NCBI GenBank assembly: GCA_002433075.1
Contig: DJHM01000048.1
Span: 1,812 to 21,102 of the forward strand
Direction: 5' to 3'
Source: Latescibacteria bacterium UBA6620
GTDB taxonomy: Bacteria > Latescibacterota > UBA2968
DNA: 19,291 bases
Part shown: piece after piece, positions 1-8,058 of the stretch
How the letters are laid out: the number at the start of each line of letters is the position of its first letter
Numbering within the stretch: position 1 is the first letter of the stretch
The notes under the pieces: model-generated
What the model was told of the DNA's origin: nothing
Seen by the model: only the letters and a program-made list of their open reading frames with translations
Databases searched by the model: none
Position numbers and translations under genes: made by a program

Positions 1-30
1 CCTAAAAGTGGCCCCGGGGCCACTTTTAGG
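1..30. terminator. Perfect 30-bp palindrome, probable bidirectional terminator
   Basis: The first 30 bases are a perfect palindrome. Its core is GTGGCCCCGGGGCCAC, flanked by AAAA on the left and TTTT on the right. A GC-rich stem with A and T tracts on opposite sides is the classic bidirectional intrinsic terminator. It lies about 10 nt past the stop codon of the minus-strand HAD gene. A gene to the left, outside the window, may share it. The window starts exactly at the palindrome edge, so an assembly breakpoint cannot be excluded. Confidence 0.7.
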
Positions 31-39
31 CTGCGTCAG

Positions 40-645
40 TCATTCGACCCCGTGGCTGGCAAGAAAGCTCTGCAGCCCTTCCAGAGACTCGAACAGATGC
101 GACGCGATCCCCATCTGCTCTGCACCCTTCACATTCTCCATCTTGTCATCCACAAAGAGCGCCGTCGACGCCGAGGCTCCGGAAACGCGCAAGGCGTGTG
201 CGAAGATATCCGGCCCCGGCTTCATGAATCCCACCTGGCTTGAATTCACGATGTGGTCGAAGGTCTCCGAAAGTCCGAGTCGATCCAGATCCCACGGCAA
301 TCGACTCGTCGCGTTGGTCACGAGCGTCACCGTGATCGAAGGGCGACACGACTCGATCACGCGCAGCGCGGAGGAATCGATCTCGCCAGACGACTCTGAC
401 CAGGCTTCGACTACGGCCTGACCATCCACAGGGGAATGTGCAAGTCCGATGCGTTCGGCGACGTTGGCCCTCCAGGCTTCGTCGGTCACCGACCCGGAGA
501 CCGACGAAGCCACCAGTTCCGGAGCGAAAGCGATTCTCGCGATGGTCCCCGGAAGCAGACCGAATTCCGCTTCCACGTTGTTCGCGTGATCGTCCGGCCA
601 ATGCCTCAGCACCCCGTCGAAATCGATCAGGAGGGCGTTAATCAT
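40..645 (-). CDS. HAD-superfamily hydrolase (phosphatase-like)
   Basis: A 201-residue haloacid dehalogenase-type hydrolase, probably a soluble cytosolic phosphatase acting on a small phosphorylated metabolite. All four HAD motifs are visible. Motif I is DFDGV (D8 nucleophile, D10 acid/base) near the N-terminus. Motif II is the TNAT segment at about residue 110. Motif III is the lysine in FMKPGPDIF. Motif IV is FVDDKMENV. The insertion between motifs I and II fits a C1-type helical cap, and the length is normal for subfamily I. The start codon ATG overlaps the stop of the upstream sugar-hydrolase pseudogene as ATGA, so the two were translationally coupled in one leftward operon that ends at the palindrome at 1-30. 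The substrate cannot be predicted. The family call is secure. Confidence 0.9.
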   Translation of the reverse strand: MINALLIDFDGVLRHWPDDHANNVEAEFGLLPGTIARIAFAPELVASSVSGSVTDEAWRANVAERIGLAHSPVDGQAVVEAWSESSGEIDSSALRVIESCRPSITVTLVTNATSRLPWDLDRLGLSETFDHIVNSSQVGFMKPGPDIFAHALRVSGASASTALFVDDKMENVKGAEQMGIASHLFESLEGLQSFLASHGVE

Positions 646-1741
646 CGGATCACGATATCCACAGGCCCCGACCGAACCCGTTCTTCACCGACCCCATCGA
701 AAACAACTGCCACCAAGTCGTAGCTACCCGGTTCTACTCCCTCCCATCGGATCCGGCTCTGGCCCTCATTCGTTTCCCCGATCTGGCGACCGTTCGCGAA
801 AAAACGGACCGTAAGCCCTTCGATGCGGCTCGCACCCGAAACCGACGCACGGACGTGAATGGCTTCGTCGAGACCGAATACGTCCTTCGGACTCGTCACG
901 AGCGCAAACACGGGCGACTCATCGATCTCTCCCGGATCGAAGTCGGGTTGGGTCAGCCTCCGGAGCGTTCGGTAAACGTCCGGATCGTCGTCCGCGCCGT
1001 CGAATTCGAACGGCGCGTATTGATTCTTCGCACTGTGCATAAATCCCCATCCTGCTCCAGCCAGGATATCGTAAAGTCGCCCGCTTCGGCTACGGGGTCG
1101 AACGTGGTCCCGCTTCCCATCCCGCTCGTCGTCACAAGCAGATCGGGCCCGGCTTCCTTCGCCACCCCGATCAGCTCGACCTGACCCTCCGGCGACCGCA
1201 ACCATTTCCCTTCCGGCCGGTTCTCATACCCTCCGTGCGCGAACTCATCCGCAATCTTGATCGCGACGTGCTCGTAGCCTTGAGAACACACATACTCCAC
1301 CGCATTCCTGATCGATGCCCGGTCTCCCAGAGCACGAACGTGGCTGTGCTGACGCTGGTAGAAACAACTCAGAACGATCGCGCAACCATTCGTGTCCGCA
1401 GCCTCGATCACCCGAGCCACCCGAGCCAGATATCCGCCCCGCAGCGTTCCGTCGACGTTGAATGCGGAATTGACCGCGCCTTCGTAATTGGGGGCACCGC
1501 CCTGGAGGCTGATCGTGAACGCCTCGATTCCGTGTGCCGCATAGTCCGGAATCCTGGAGATGAACCGGTCCGTATTCGCGTCAGACTCGAAGCGACCCGG
1601 AATCTCCGGAACGGTTTCACGATCGTCCTCGAACACCGAGTTGACCATTCTGACGTTCGTCAGCAGCCCTTCCGCCGGACTGCCCGGATACAGGACGTTG
1701 CCGTCGAACAACCAGTTCGTCCCTTCGATCGAAACTTTCAC
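642..1741 (-). pseudogene. Broken glycoside-hydrolase-like protein with C-terminal Ig-like domain
   Basis: The N-terminal part, read from a GTG at 1741-1739 with GGGAGG 10 nt upstream, looks like a cellulase-like TIM-barrel protein (GTNWLFDG, VRMVNSVFED, ARVIEAADTNGCAIVLSCFYQ). It reads well to about 1075. The sequence then continues only in another frame (AGAGWGFMHSAKNQYAPFEF) and ends in an Ig-like Big_9-type domain (SPVFALVTSPKDVFGLDEA, VRFFANGRQIGE, GSYDLVAVVFDG). The joint near 1060-1080 abuts GDFTI directly to AGAGWGFM. From memory of related barrels, about 40 residues are missing between these two blocks, so an out-of-frame deletion is more likely than a single-base slip. No signal peptide is visible. 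The TGA overlaps the HAD start. Either the gene is dead or the two fragments are expressed separately; a sequencing error is possible but would not explain missing residues. Confidence 0.7.
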
Positions 1742-1891
1742 GTTTTTACTGCCTCCCGTACCCGATTCGGGGAACGACCTCGAGATCCTGCTCCGCACGC
1801 CGCGGTAGGCATCCGGCCTTCCCATCGCTACATTGACCCTGCGCGCCCGCAGCGAGTACCTGCCCTACACCAGCTGCTTCAGGATCGCCAG
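1742..1891. promoter_or_regulatory. Divergent intergenic region
   Basis: These 150 bp separate the leftward sugar-hydrolase/HAD operon from the rightward D-aminoacylase gene, so promoters for both should lie here. The region is GC-rich and I see no convincing -10/-35 pair. The only clear signal is the GGGAGG ribosome-binding site at 1752-1757 (minus strand) serving the GTG at 1741. The D-aminoacylase ATG at 1892 has no obvious Shine-Dalgarno sequence (preceding bases AGGATCGCCAG). Confidence 0.35.
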
Positions 1892-3411
1892 ATGAGCACG
1901 CTCATTCATTCCGGTCGTGTCTTCGACGGCACAGGCAACCCGTGGTTCCACGGTGACCTTCTCGTGAAGGACGGCCGCATCGCCGCGATCGAACCGCCGG
2001 GGAAGATACCACCGGAATCCTCGAACGACGTCATCGACGCCGCCGGCCACATTGTTTGTCCTATATTCATCGACATCCAGAGCCATTCCATCGTCCCGTT
2101 GATGCGAGATGGTCGCTGTTTGTCCAAGATCACCCAGGGGATCACCACCGAGATTATGGGTGAAGCCTGGACACCCGCGCCCGTGGCCGCCGGATCCACA
2201 CTCTCCGGGCGCATCCCCGACGACTGGAAAGATCGTGCGGCTTCTTGGATGCGTTTCGGCAACTGGCTCGATGCGACGGTCGACGCCGGGGTAACTCCCA
2301 ACGTAGGATCCTTCCTCGGCGCAGGCACGTTACGGTCGCTCGCGATGGGAATGCGGATGGGCGCGCCGTCATCCGACGAACTCAACGCAATGCGTCAGAC
2401 GATGGCCGAGTCGATGGAGGATGGTGCCTTCGGCTCGTCCTACGCTCTCATCTATCCCCCGGACACCTACACCACCACCGACGAGATTGTCGAAGTCTGC
2501 AAGGTCGCTTCGGCTTCCGGAGGCGTCTACATCACCCATATGCGATCCGAAGCGGACGAAATCCTCGAAGCAGTCGGGGAGCACAACTATGACAAGATGC
2601 ATCAGGTCATCGAACGCATCGAAGCCGTACGCGATGGCGGACAGGACGTCACCGCCGATATGTATCCATATCCCGCGAGCGGCACCGGTCTTTCCACCGT
2701 GCTTCCGACCTGGGTCGCCGCAGACGGTGAGTTTTTCGACAACCTCCGCGATCCCTCGGTCCGTGCGCGGATCGTTGCCGAGACGCGGGACGTCGGCGGA
2801 GAGATCCCCCGCCGTCCTGACCAGATCGCCCCCGTCGCGTTCAAGAATCCGGAGAACCAGCAATACATCGGGAAGCGACTGGATGAGATCGCCGAGATGC
2901 GTGGGCAGGACTGGGTCAACGCCACGATAGACCTGCTCCTCTCCGAAGAGGATCGCATCTTCACAATCTACCACACGATGTCCGAAAACAACGTCCGCCT
3001 CCAGTTGCAGCTTCCCTGGGTCAAGATCTCGACCGACGCGGGTGGAATCGACCCTGCCTGGGCGAAAGCGAAGGACCCCTCCATCCGAGAGCCTATGGAA
3101 CCTACCCACGTGTTCTTGGGCGTTACACTCGGGACGAAGGTCTGATGTCATTCGAGGAATGCATCCGGAAGATGACGTCTTCCGTTGCCAACCGGCTGTC
3201 CCTGTGGGATCGCGGAAGATTGCAGCCAGGTTGCTGGGCCGACGTCCTGGTCATCGATCCCGCAGCCGTCCTCGATCGCTCTACGTTCGACGACACACAT
3301 CAGCTCTCCGTCGGAACCCGGGACGTCTTTGTCAACGGAACGCGGGTCCTGGAAGACGGCACCCACACTGGGGCGACCCCGGGGAAGTTCGTCAAGGGAC
3401 CAGGTACGTGA
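1892..3411 (+). pseudogene. N-acyl-D-amino-acid deacylase (D-aminoacylase family), disrupted
   Basis: An amidohydrolase of the D-aminoacylase family, which hydrolyses N-acyl-D-amino acids in the cytosol. Visible blocks are HSGRVFDGTGNPWFHGDLLV at the N-terminus, DIQSHSIVPL (first metal motif, residues 61-70), ITQGITTEIMGE, YITHMRSE (about 213-220), DVTADMYPY and STDAGGIDPAW. There are two lesions. First, after DEILEAV (about 2575) the protein jumps to EHNYDKM. The usual segment of roughly 25 residues with the metal-binding H-x-K motif is absent, an in-frame deletion. Second, a one-base deletion at about 3072-3075 (aagga, probably once aaggga) shifts the frame. The first frame stops at 3145. 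The C-terminus continues in the next frame as GPLHPRAYGTYPRVLGRYTR, SFEECIRKMTS and VFVNGTRVLEDGTHTGATPG up to 3411. Start chosen at ATG 1892 because family similarity begins there. The protein is very probably inactive. Confidence 0.85.
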
Positions 3412-3438
3412 GTCTATGATGAGGAAGTCCATCGCCAC

Positions 3439-3490
3439 GCCTGGTCCCTCGACGAAGCTTCAGCGAAGGCGGGCTCGCCCTCCCACCTGC
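3439..3490. repeat. REP-like palindromic repeat, copy 1
   Basis: The core CCCTCGACGAAGCTTC followed by AGCGAAGGCGGG is a semi-palindrome centred on AAGCTT. It resembles the stretches at 4621-4655 and 8001-8045 (shared pattern CCnCACCGAAGC, then AGCGAAGGYGGG). It sits in the gap between the D-aminoacylase pseudogene and the esterase and is probably a dispersed non-coding repeat. Confidence 0.5.
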
Positions 3491-3501
3491 TCAGGAGTGA
3501 G

Positions 3502-4554
3502 ATGAGACGAGTCATCGATCTTGGGGGACCCCTTGTCGAAAGCCCCCGGGGAAGTGATCGTGGTCCCGTGGACTCTCAATCCTTCCTCACGGAGATGTTC
3601 GGGAACTTCGAACGCCGTCTGGCTTGCCCCGAAACGAAAAACAAGGATGACTGGAGGAAGTGGCGGCGGCGGCTGAGAGGCGCTCTCAAGCAGAGCCTGA
3701 GTCTCGACGTGCTTGGCGCCGTACCGACACCGAACCCAACCGTCGTTGAGAGCGTCGCTTGCGACGGCTACCTCCGGCAGAAGATCGTCTACGAAACGAT
3801 TCCCGGAAACCGGGTCCCCGCTTACCTCCTCATCCCTGACTCACGCGGGCCACATCCCGCCGTCATCTGTCCCCACGGCCACGTCCCTGGCGCCAAGGAA
3901 AACGTCGTCGGATTGACCGAACCGGTCGGGGTGGCCTACGCGCACGAGGTTGCTCTTCGGGGGTGCATCACCCTCGCACCCGACAACGCCTTTATGGGGG
4001 AACGCGACCGACGGGACGAACGGAACGGCAACCCCGTATCCGGTTGTGCCACGGGGTGGGCACGTCTGAACCAGATGGGGCTCGATCTGACCGGCCTCCG
4101 CATTTTCGATTTAAGGGCCGGGTTGAGCCTCCTCCGCAACCATCCCGATGTCAACGCACGTCGTCTTGGTTGCGCGGGGCTGTCCGGAGGATGCTGGCTC
4201 TCTCAGGTCCTGACCGCCCTGGACCGTCGCGTGAAGGCTGTCATTCTAAGCGGTTTCTTCACCACGTTCGTCCAGACCACCTGGCACGGTCACTGTGTCT
4301 GTCACCACCCGTTCGGCATCGGCCGGATCTGTGATATGCCTGACATCTCCGCGCTGATTGCGCCGCGTGCACAGTTCGTGGAATCCGGGATCTCCGATAA
4401 ACCCTATCCGCACGAGCCCGCCTACAAGATGGTGAAGCGAGCTTATGAATTGAATGGGGCTCCCGATCGCTTGCAGCTTCACCGATATAAGGGCGGACAT
4501 ATGTTCAACGGCACGAAATCGATCCCCTGGCTCGTCCACCAGCTGACGACGTGA
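3502..4554 (+). CDS. Alpha/beta hydrolase, acetylxylan-esterase-like (Abhydrolase_7 type)
   Basis: A 350-residue alpha/beta-hydrolase, probably a carboxylic-ester hydrolase of the large acetylxylan-esterase-like group common in polysaccharide-degrading bacteria. The strand before the oxyanion region reads PAVICPHGHVPG (about 119-130). The nucleophile elbow is GLSGG with S228. The acid is probably D299 (GISDKPYP) and the base H333 (KGGHMFNG). The first 80 residues form a charged helical N-terminal extension typical of this group. There is no signal peptide, so a cytosolic enzyme is likely. ATG 3502 is preceded by AGGAG with 4-nt spacing, one of the better ribosome-binding sites in the window. 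It lies 90 bp after the D-aminoacylase remnant on the same strand and may share its transcript. The ORF is intact. The substrate could be an acylated sugar or another small ester. Confidence 0.85.
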   Translation: MRRVIDLGGPLVESPRGSDRGPVDSQSFLTEMFGNFERRLACPETKNKDDWRKWRRRLRGALKQSLSLDVLGAVPTPNPTVVESVACDGYLRQKIVYETIPGNRVPAYLLIPDSRGPHPAVICPHGHVPGAKENVVGLTEPVGVAYAHEVALRGCITLAPDNAFMGERDRRDERNGNPVSGCATGWARLNQMGLDLTGLRIFDLRAGLSLLRNHPDVNARRLGCAGLSGGCWLSQVLTALDRRVKAVILSGFFTTFVQTTWHGHCVCHHPFGIGRICDMPDISALIAPRAQFVESGISDKPYPHEPAYKMVKRAYELNGAPDRLQLHRYKGGHMFNGTKSIPWLVHQLTT

Positions 4555-4620
4555 CGCCTCTATACAATGAACTTGAGGCACGATGACCTAGAAATTCATC
4601 GATGGAATAGAGAAGTCATC

Positions 4621-4655
4621 CCTATCCCACCGAAGCCCAGGCGAAGGTGGATTGG
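4621..4655. repeat. REP-like palindromic repeat, copy 2
   Basis: CCCACCGAAGCCCAGGCGAA then GGTGG matches the consensus of the copies at 3439-3490 and 8001-8045 with small gaps. It is the first element of the gene-free region 4555-5059. Confidence 0.45.
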
Positions 4656-4660
4656 CCGGG

Positions 4661-4690
4661 CCCCATCTTAGTTTTCGCGTAGAAAAATGG
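4661..4690. repeat. Degenerate repeat unit A (paired with 4823-4852)
   Basis: A 30-base unit starting CCCCATCTTAGTTTTCGCG and ending AAATGG matches the unit at 4823-4852 at about 20 of 30 positions without gaps. Both are preceded by TGGCCGGG and bounded by CCAT and ATGG, so each can fold on itself. Confidence 0.4.
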
Positions 4691-4720
4691 ATCCCGGCCT
4701 GATACCTACCGGGATGACAG
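4691..4720. repeat. Inverted repeat ATCCCGG...CCGGGAT
   Basis: ATCCCGG (4691-4697) and CCGGGAT (4709-4715) form a 7-bp stem with an 11-nt loop. The right half, TACCGGGATGACA, is also the reverse complement (one mismatch) of TGTCACCCCCGGTA at 4769-4782. TCATCCCGG-type palindromes are common as dispersed intergenic repeats in many bacterial genomes. Confidence 0.45.
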
Positions 4721-4765
4721 GTGGTTTCACCATTGGTATGAGTTTAGAGACACGTTGAAAGAAAG

Positions 4766-4783
4766 TTTGTCACCCCCGGTAGC
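4766..4783. repeat. TTGTCACCCCGGTAG repeat, copy 1
   Basis: TTTGTCACCCCCGGTAG nearly equals TTGTCACCCCGGTAG at 12503-12517 and is inverted relative to 4708-4720. Purine-rich GAAAGAA or AAGAAGAA tracts precede both direct copies, so the shared segment is longer than the core. Confidence 0.4.
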
Positions 4784-4822
4784 CTGACCCGGTTCGCGTC
4801 TGGCCGGGGCTTCTCGTCCGGG

Positions 4823-4852
4823 GCCCATTTTGATCTTCGCATAATTTAATGG
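4823..4852. repeat. Degenerate repeat unit B (paired with 4661-4690)
   Basis: This unit reads GCCCATTTTGATCTTCGCA and ends TTTAATGG. It aligns with 4661-4690 and contains CCCATT...AATGGG as outer arms, so it could form a hairpin. No protein-like frame runs through it. Confidence 0.4.
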
Positions 4853-4864
4853 GCGGGTTCCTGT

Positions 4865-5065
4865 GTCGGTCCCTCTCGGGACACTAGCAAGTGAAGAGCG
4901 AAAATGATATACCGGGTTGCTACTCACCGCCTTAACGACCCTGAAGGGGTCACATCCTGCAGCCCCGGGCTAATAGACGACACCACACACCCCCGAGCTG
5001 TGAGGAATCTCGATCGGCCAACACATCGGCCTTTCTCGGAGCACTAGCCAGGCGTAAAAATGATG
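4865..5065 (+). repeat. Imperfect direct repeat around the nitrilase leader
   Basis: The sequence around 4865-4908 (CTCGGGACACTAGCAAG, then GCGAAAATGAT) recurs at 5025-5065 (CTCGGAGCACTAGCCAGG, then GTAAAAATGAT), about 160 nt apart. The second copy ends at the nitrilase start codon and the first ends at a decoy ATG. The rest of 4555-5059 holds no convincing gene. Confidence 0.35.
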
Positions 5066-5896
5066 ACCACACGCGTAGGTGCCGTACAACTCATCTCCGA
5101 TCAGAGCGACGTCGACGGCAACATCGAGAGATCGCTCGCGTTCTGCGACCGAGCGGCGAAGCGGAAGGTGCAGATCCTCTGTTTCCCGGAAGGGGCCAGC
5201 ACCGGTTTCGACTGGGTCAGCGAAGGAAAGGTCTCCGATTGTCCGTACGCTGAACCCGTACCGGGCCCAATGGTTGAAAGGTTCAGCGCGAAGGCCGCCG
5301 AAACGGGGATGTACATCATCTACGGGATGCTTGAACGTCCGAAAGGATCCCGGCAGATCTACAACACAGCATTTCTCGTGGGACCCACCGAAGGCTACAT
5401 CGGCCGCTTCAGGAAGGTCCACGCCGAAGACGTCTTCGCGAACGGCACGGATGCAGAAGTCTTCCACACGAAGCACGGAAGAATTGGTATCTTCATTTGC
5501 GCCGATATGCGGTCACCGGAGCTCTCACGCCTGCTGGCGCTCAAGGGCGCCCGGGTCCTCTTTCAACCCACGAACTATTTTCACGCGGACGGAATCGACA
5601 TCGCCAATCGCTACCGTGGAAAATGCACGGCCCAACGTTCCCGGGCGATCGAAAACGGGGTTCACCTTGTCATCGCGAACGCCGGTCGGCGGGAATACGT
5701 GAACAACAGCCGGATCCTCGGCCCCGGAGGCCAGGGGCCCGAGCCCAAACTCGCCTACGCCACGCGCCGCGAACAGCTCCTCGTCGCCGACATCACCTAC
5801 GACCTCGACGACAACAAGGCCCTCACCGCCGCGAAACGAACCCCGTGGCTCTTCGAGGAACTCTCTGAAGAAATGATGAGGGCAATCCGAAAATGA
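5060..5896 (+). CDS. Carbon-nitrogen hydrolase (nitrilase superfamily)
   Basis: A 278-residue nitrilase-superfamily amidase that hydrolyses a non-peptide C-N bond, probably of a small amide or N-carbamoyl compound, in the cytosol. The Glu-Lys-Cys triad is complete: E44 in CFPEGASTGFDW, K119 in GRFRKVHAEDVF and C147 in GIFICADMRSPE. Length and order match single-domain amidases of the superfamily. The start is ATG ATG at 5060/5063. No clear Shine-Dalgarno sequence precedes it (AGCCAGGCGTAAAA), so the exact start could be either Met. It lies 82 bp upstream of two tandem membrane proteins on the same strand, which suggests uptake of a compound followed by deamidation; that is inference. The substrate is unknown. 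Confidence 0.9.
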   Translation: MMTTRVGAVQLISDQSDVDGNIERSLAFCDRAAKRKVQILCFPEGASTGFDWVSEGKVSDCPYAEPVPGPMVERFSAKAAETGMYIIYGMLERPKGSRQIYNTAFLVGPTEGYIGRFRKVHAEDVFANGTDAEVFHTKHGRIGIFICADMRSPELSRLLALKGARVLFQPTNYFHADGIDIANRYRGKCTAQRSRAIENGVHLVIANAGRREYVNNSRILGPGGQGPEPKLAYATRREQLLVADITYDLDDNKALTAAKRTPWLFEELSEEMMRAIRK

Positions 5897-5920
5897 ACGA
5901 GCTGAATCCGTTTCTCTCCG

Positions 5921-5945
5921 CCGGCGGCCGACAATCGGCTGCCGG
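5921..5945 (+). promoter_or_regulatory. Strong hairpin between nitrilase and first membrane-protein gene
   Basis: CCGGCGGCCGA (5921-5931), loop CAA, and TCGGCTGCCGG (5935-5945) form an 11-bp stem with one G-U pair. No U tract follows (AAACCGCTCC), so it is not a standard terminator. It could be a processing or mRNA-stability element that sets different levels for the nitrilase and the membrane protein. Confidence 0.4.
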
Positions 5946-5978
5946 AAACCGCTCCTTCCCGGCTTCACCGCTTCTCAG

Positions 5979-7898
5979 ATGACTCGCCGTTCAGTTCTCC
6001 TCGGCCTCCTCTTCTCCCTCCTCGCCGCCTCCTGGCCGGCCTGGTCGGAGTACATCATCCGGTCTTCTCGAGCGGACTACGGCCACCTGTCGGCGGCCAT
6101 CCTCATTCCGTTCATCATCCTGATTGCCATCAACAGCCGATTCGCCGGCGCTCGTGGTCTGAACGCCTCCGAGCTGATCGTCATCGTCTCGATGGGAATG
6201 ATCGCCTCCCTCGCGCAGGGGGAATGGGTCGCCGGATATTTCCTCGGCACCATCACGTCCCCCACCTACTTCGCCACGGTCGAGAACGGATGGGAAGAGG
6301 CGCTGCTTTCGAACGTCCCGCACTGGTCGATCATCGCCGACCGCAAGGTGGCAACCGCCTTCTACGAAGGCCTCCCGCTTGGAGCCGACTTTCCGTGGGC
6401 CGTCTGGTGGCCGCCCCTGATGTGGTGGGGCCTCTTCCTTGTCCTCTTTTTCATCGCAAATCTGAGCGTCGTCGTCATCTTCCGTCGTCAGTGGATGGAC
6501 TACGAACGACTTCCATTCCCGATCGCGGTCGGTCTCCTTGAAATGACGGGCCAGGGCTCGGAGCGAGGAACGCTCACTCTCCTGGCTCGGAACCGTCTCT
6601 ATTGGATCGGCTTCGGGATTCTCTTCGCCATCTTCGCTTGGGATCAGGTCGCGTGGTTCAGCGAACTCATGCCCGAACTCGAACCCCAGCGCGATCGCAT
6701 CATCAACCTGATGCGTGGATTCCCTTTCCTCCGGTTCAGCCCGAATCCGATGGCGATGACCTTCGCGTGGTTCGTCAAGTCGGAAGTCCTCTTCAGCATT
6801 TGGGCGTTCCATCTAGTGATGGTCCTGCAGGTCGGAATTATGAATCGGCTTGGATATGAGATGGGATCGCCGGAACCTCTCACCTCTTTCCATCCCGCGA
6901 TCGGCTGGCAGAGCTTTGGAGGTCTCGTCGTCTTCGTCGTCTGGGGACTCTGGGTAGCCAGACATCACCTAGTAGCCGTTCTTCGCCAGGCGTTCCTAAA
7001 CCGGCGCGAAATCGACGACTCCGAAGAATTGATGTCCTACCGTACCGCCGTCTTCCTGCTCATCGGATGTGGACTGTTTTCGGTGACGTTCCTGTGGCGA
7101 TGCGGCCTGGCATTGGGCCCGCTCGCGGTGTTCTGGGTAACGACGATGATCCTCTACCTGGGTTTCGCGCGGATCATCGTCGAAACCGGGCTCGTCTTCC
7201 TGCGAGTCCCCGTCTCCGGCCAAGGAACAGCCTGGCACCTGTTCGGCATCCAGGGCATCGATCCGGCGAGTGCCGTGGCCTTGAGTCTCGCCTATACCTT
7301 CTTCGCCGATGGCAAGACCCTCTTTACGACGACGCTCGCCCACATACCCCGCCTGGGGATGTCGCTCGACAAGCGTGCACGTCGTCGTTTGCCGACCGCC
7401 GTGACGGTCGCCCTCGTGGCAGGACTGACGGCCGTGTGTGCGTTCACGATTCTTCACGGGAACTACGGGATGGGCACCCGCAACTTCAACAGTCCCAGCT
7501 ACAACGGCGGGAACGCCGGGGCCATCTGGGGTGTAACGGCCACCCGCATTCGGGCAGGCAGCCTCGTGCCCGATATGAAACGCGTCTTGTGGCTGATCGT
7601 CGGCATCATCTTCACGACGGGCCTCTACGGGATTCGCTATCGGTTCCCCCGGTTTGCCCTGCATCCCATCGGCTTCGTGATCTCTGGCTCCGACGTCCTC
7701 CGGACCGGGGTCTCGTCCGTCTTCTTCATCTGGCTCGCGAAGGATCTCGTCTTCAGATTCGGCGGACTGAACCGCTACCGCAGAACGACACCGTTCGTAA
7801 TGGGCGGCTTTATGGGCTACCTTACCGCGGTTGCCACGGGAATAATCGTCGACGCAATCTGGTTCCCAGGAAAGGGCCACCTGCTGCACGGCTGGTAG
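5979..7898 (+). CDS. Polytopic membrane protein, DUF6785/DUF6784-like, copy 1
   Basis: A 639-residue integral membrane protein with more than ten hydrophobic helices. The first is LLGLLFSLLAASWPAW (about 7-22) and the second is AILIPFIILIAIN. It has the look of the DUF6785/DUF6784 family frequent in Latescibacterota, Poribacteria and Planctomycetes, of unknown function but transporter-like. Conserved-looking polar patches are YIIRSSRADYGHLSAAILIP, MGMIASLAQGEW, FRRQWMDYERLPFPIAVG, FARIIVETG, and the C-terminal VDAIWFPGKGHLLHGW. It is followed directly by a close paralogue. Neither start has a Shine-Dalgarno sequence (leader GGCTTCACCGCTTCTCAG), so translation may depend on coupling or leaderless initiation. 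The start is fixed by alignment with the paralogue. Coupling to the nitrilase suggests a permease role, not proven. Confidence 0.8.
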   Translation: MTRRSVLLGLLFSLLAASWPAWSEYIIRSSRADYGHLSAAILIPFIILIAINSRFAGARGLNASELIVIVSMGMIASLAQGEWVAGYFLGTITSPTYFATVENGWEEALLSNVPHWSIIADRKVATAFYEGLPLGADFPWAVWWPPLMWWGLFLVLFFIANLSVVVIFRRQWMDYERLPFPIAVGLLEMTGQGSERGTLTLLARNRLYWIGFGILFAIFAWDQVAWFSELMPELEPQRDRIINLMRGFPFLRFSPNPMAMTFAWFVKSEVLFSIWAFHLVMVLQVGIMNRLGYEMGSPEPLTSFHPAIGWQSFGGLVVFVVWGLWVARHHLVAVLRQAFLNRREIDDSEELMSYRTAVFLLIGCGLFSVTFLWRCGLALGPLAVFWVTTMILYLGFARIIVETGLVFLRVPVSGQGTAWHLFGIQGIDPASAVALSLAYTFFADGKTLFTTTLAHIPRLGMSLDKRARRRLPTAVTVALVAGLTAVCAFTILHGNYGMGTRNFNSPSYNGGNAGAIWGVTATRIRAGSLVPDMKRVLWLIVGIIFTTGLYGIRYRFPRFALHPIGFVISGSDVLRTGVSSVFFIWLAKDLVFRFGGLNRYRRTTPFVMGGFMGYLTAVATGIIVDAIWFPGKGHLLHGW

Positions 7899-8000
7899 AT
7901 GGGTAGGTGACCCAGTCTGAGGCCTTTGGAATGATCATCGTGAATCGCAATTGGCCCGGACCCACCCCTCTTCGTTTTCTACTCCCGTTCGCCCGCTCCC

Positions 8001-8045
8001 CCCGCCTGCCTCACCGAAGCTGCGTAGCAGCGCAGGTGGGTCTCC
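8001..8045. repeat. REP-like palindromic repeat, copy 3
   Basis: CCCGCCTGC (8001-8009) pairs with GCAGGTGGG (8032-8040), with an inner GCT-GCGT-AGC stem. The shared core CTCACCGAAGCT matches the copies at 3439 and 4621. It lies in the 160-bp gap between the two membrane-protein genes, just before the second start. Confidence 0.5.
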
Positions 8046-8058
8046 CGCTCTGTTTCTC

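Noticed and set aside
1235..1891. Open frame extending the D-aminoacylase 219 codons upstream
   Set aside because: Antisense to the sugar-hydrolase gene and unlike any family. D-aminoacylase similarity begins at ATG 1892.
4727..4927. 66-codon minus-strand ORF in the repeat region
   Set aside because: It spans degenerate repeats and has no ribosome-binding site or protein-like character.
5991..6812. Long minus-strand open frame, 273 codons
   Set aside because: Antisense shadow of the first membrane-protein gene. Its composition is almost only charged residues, as expected from the complement of hydrophobic codons.
7951..8058. N-terminal extension of the second membrane protein
   Set aside because: Proline/serine-rich, contains the REP-like hairpin, and is absent from the paralogue that starts at the matching Met.
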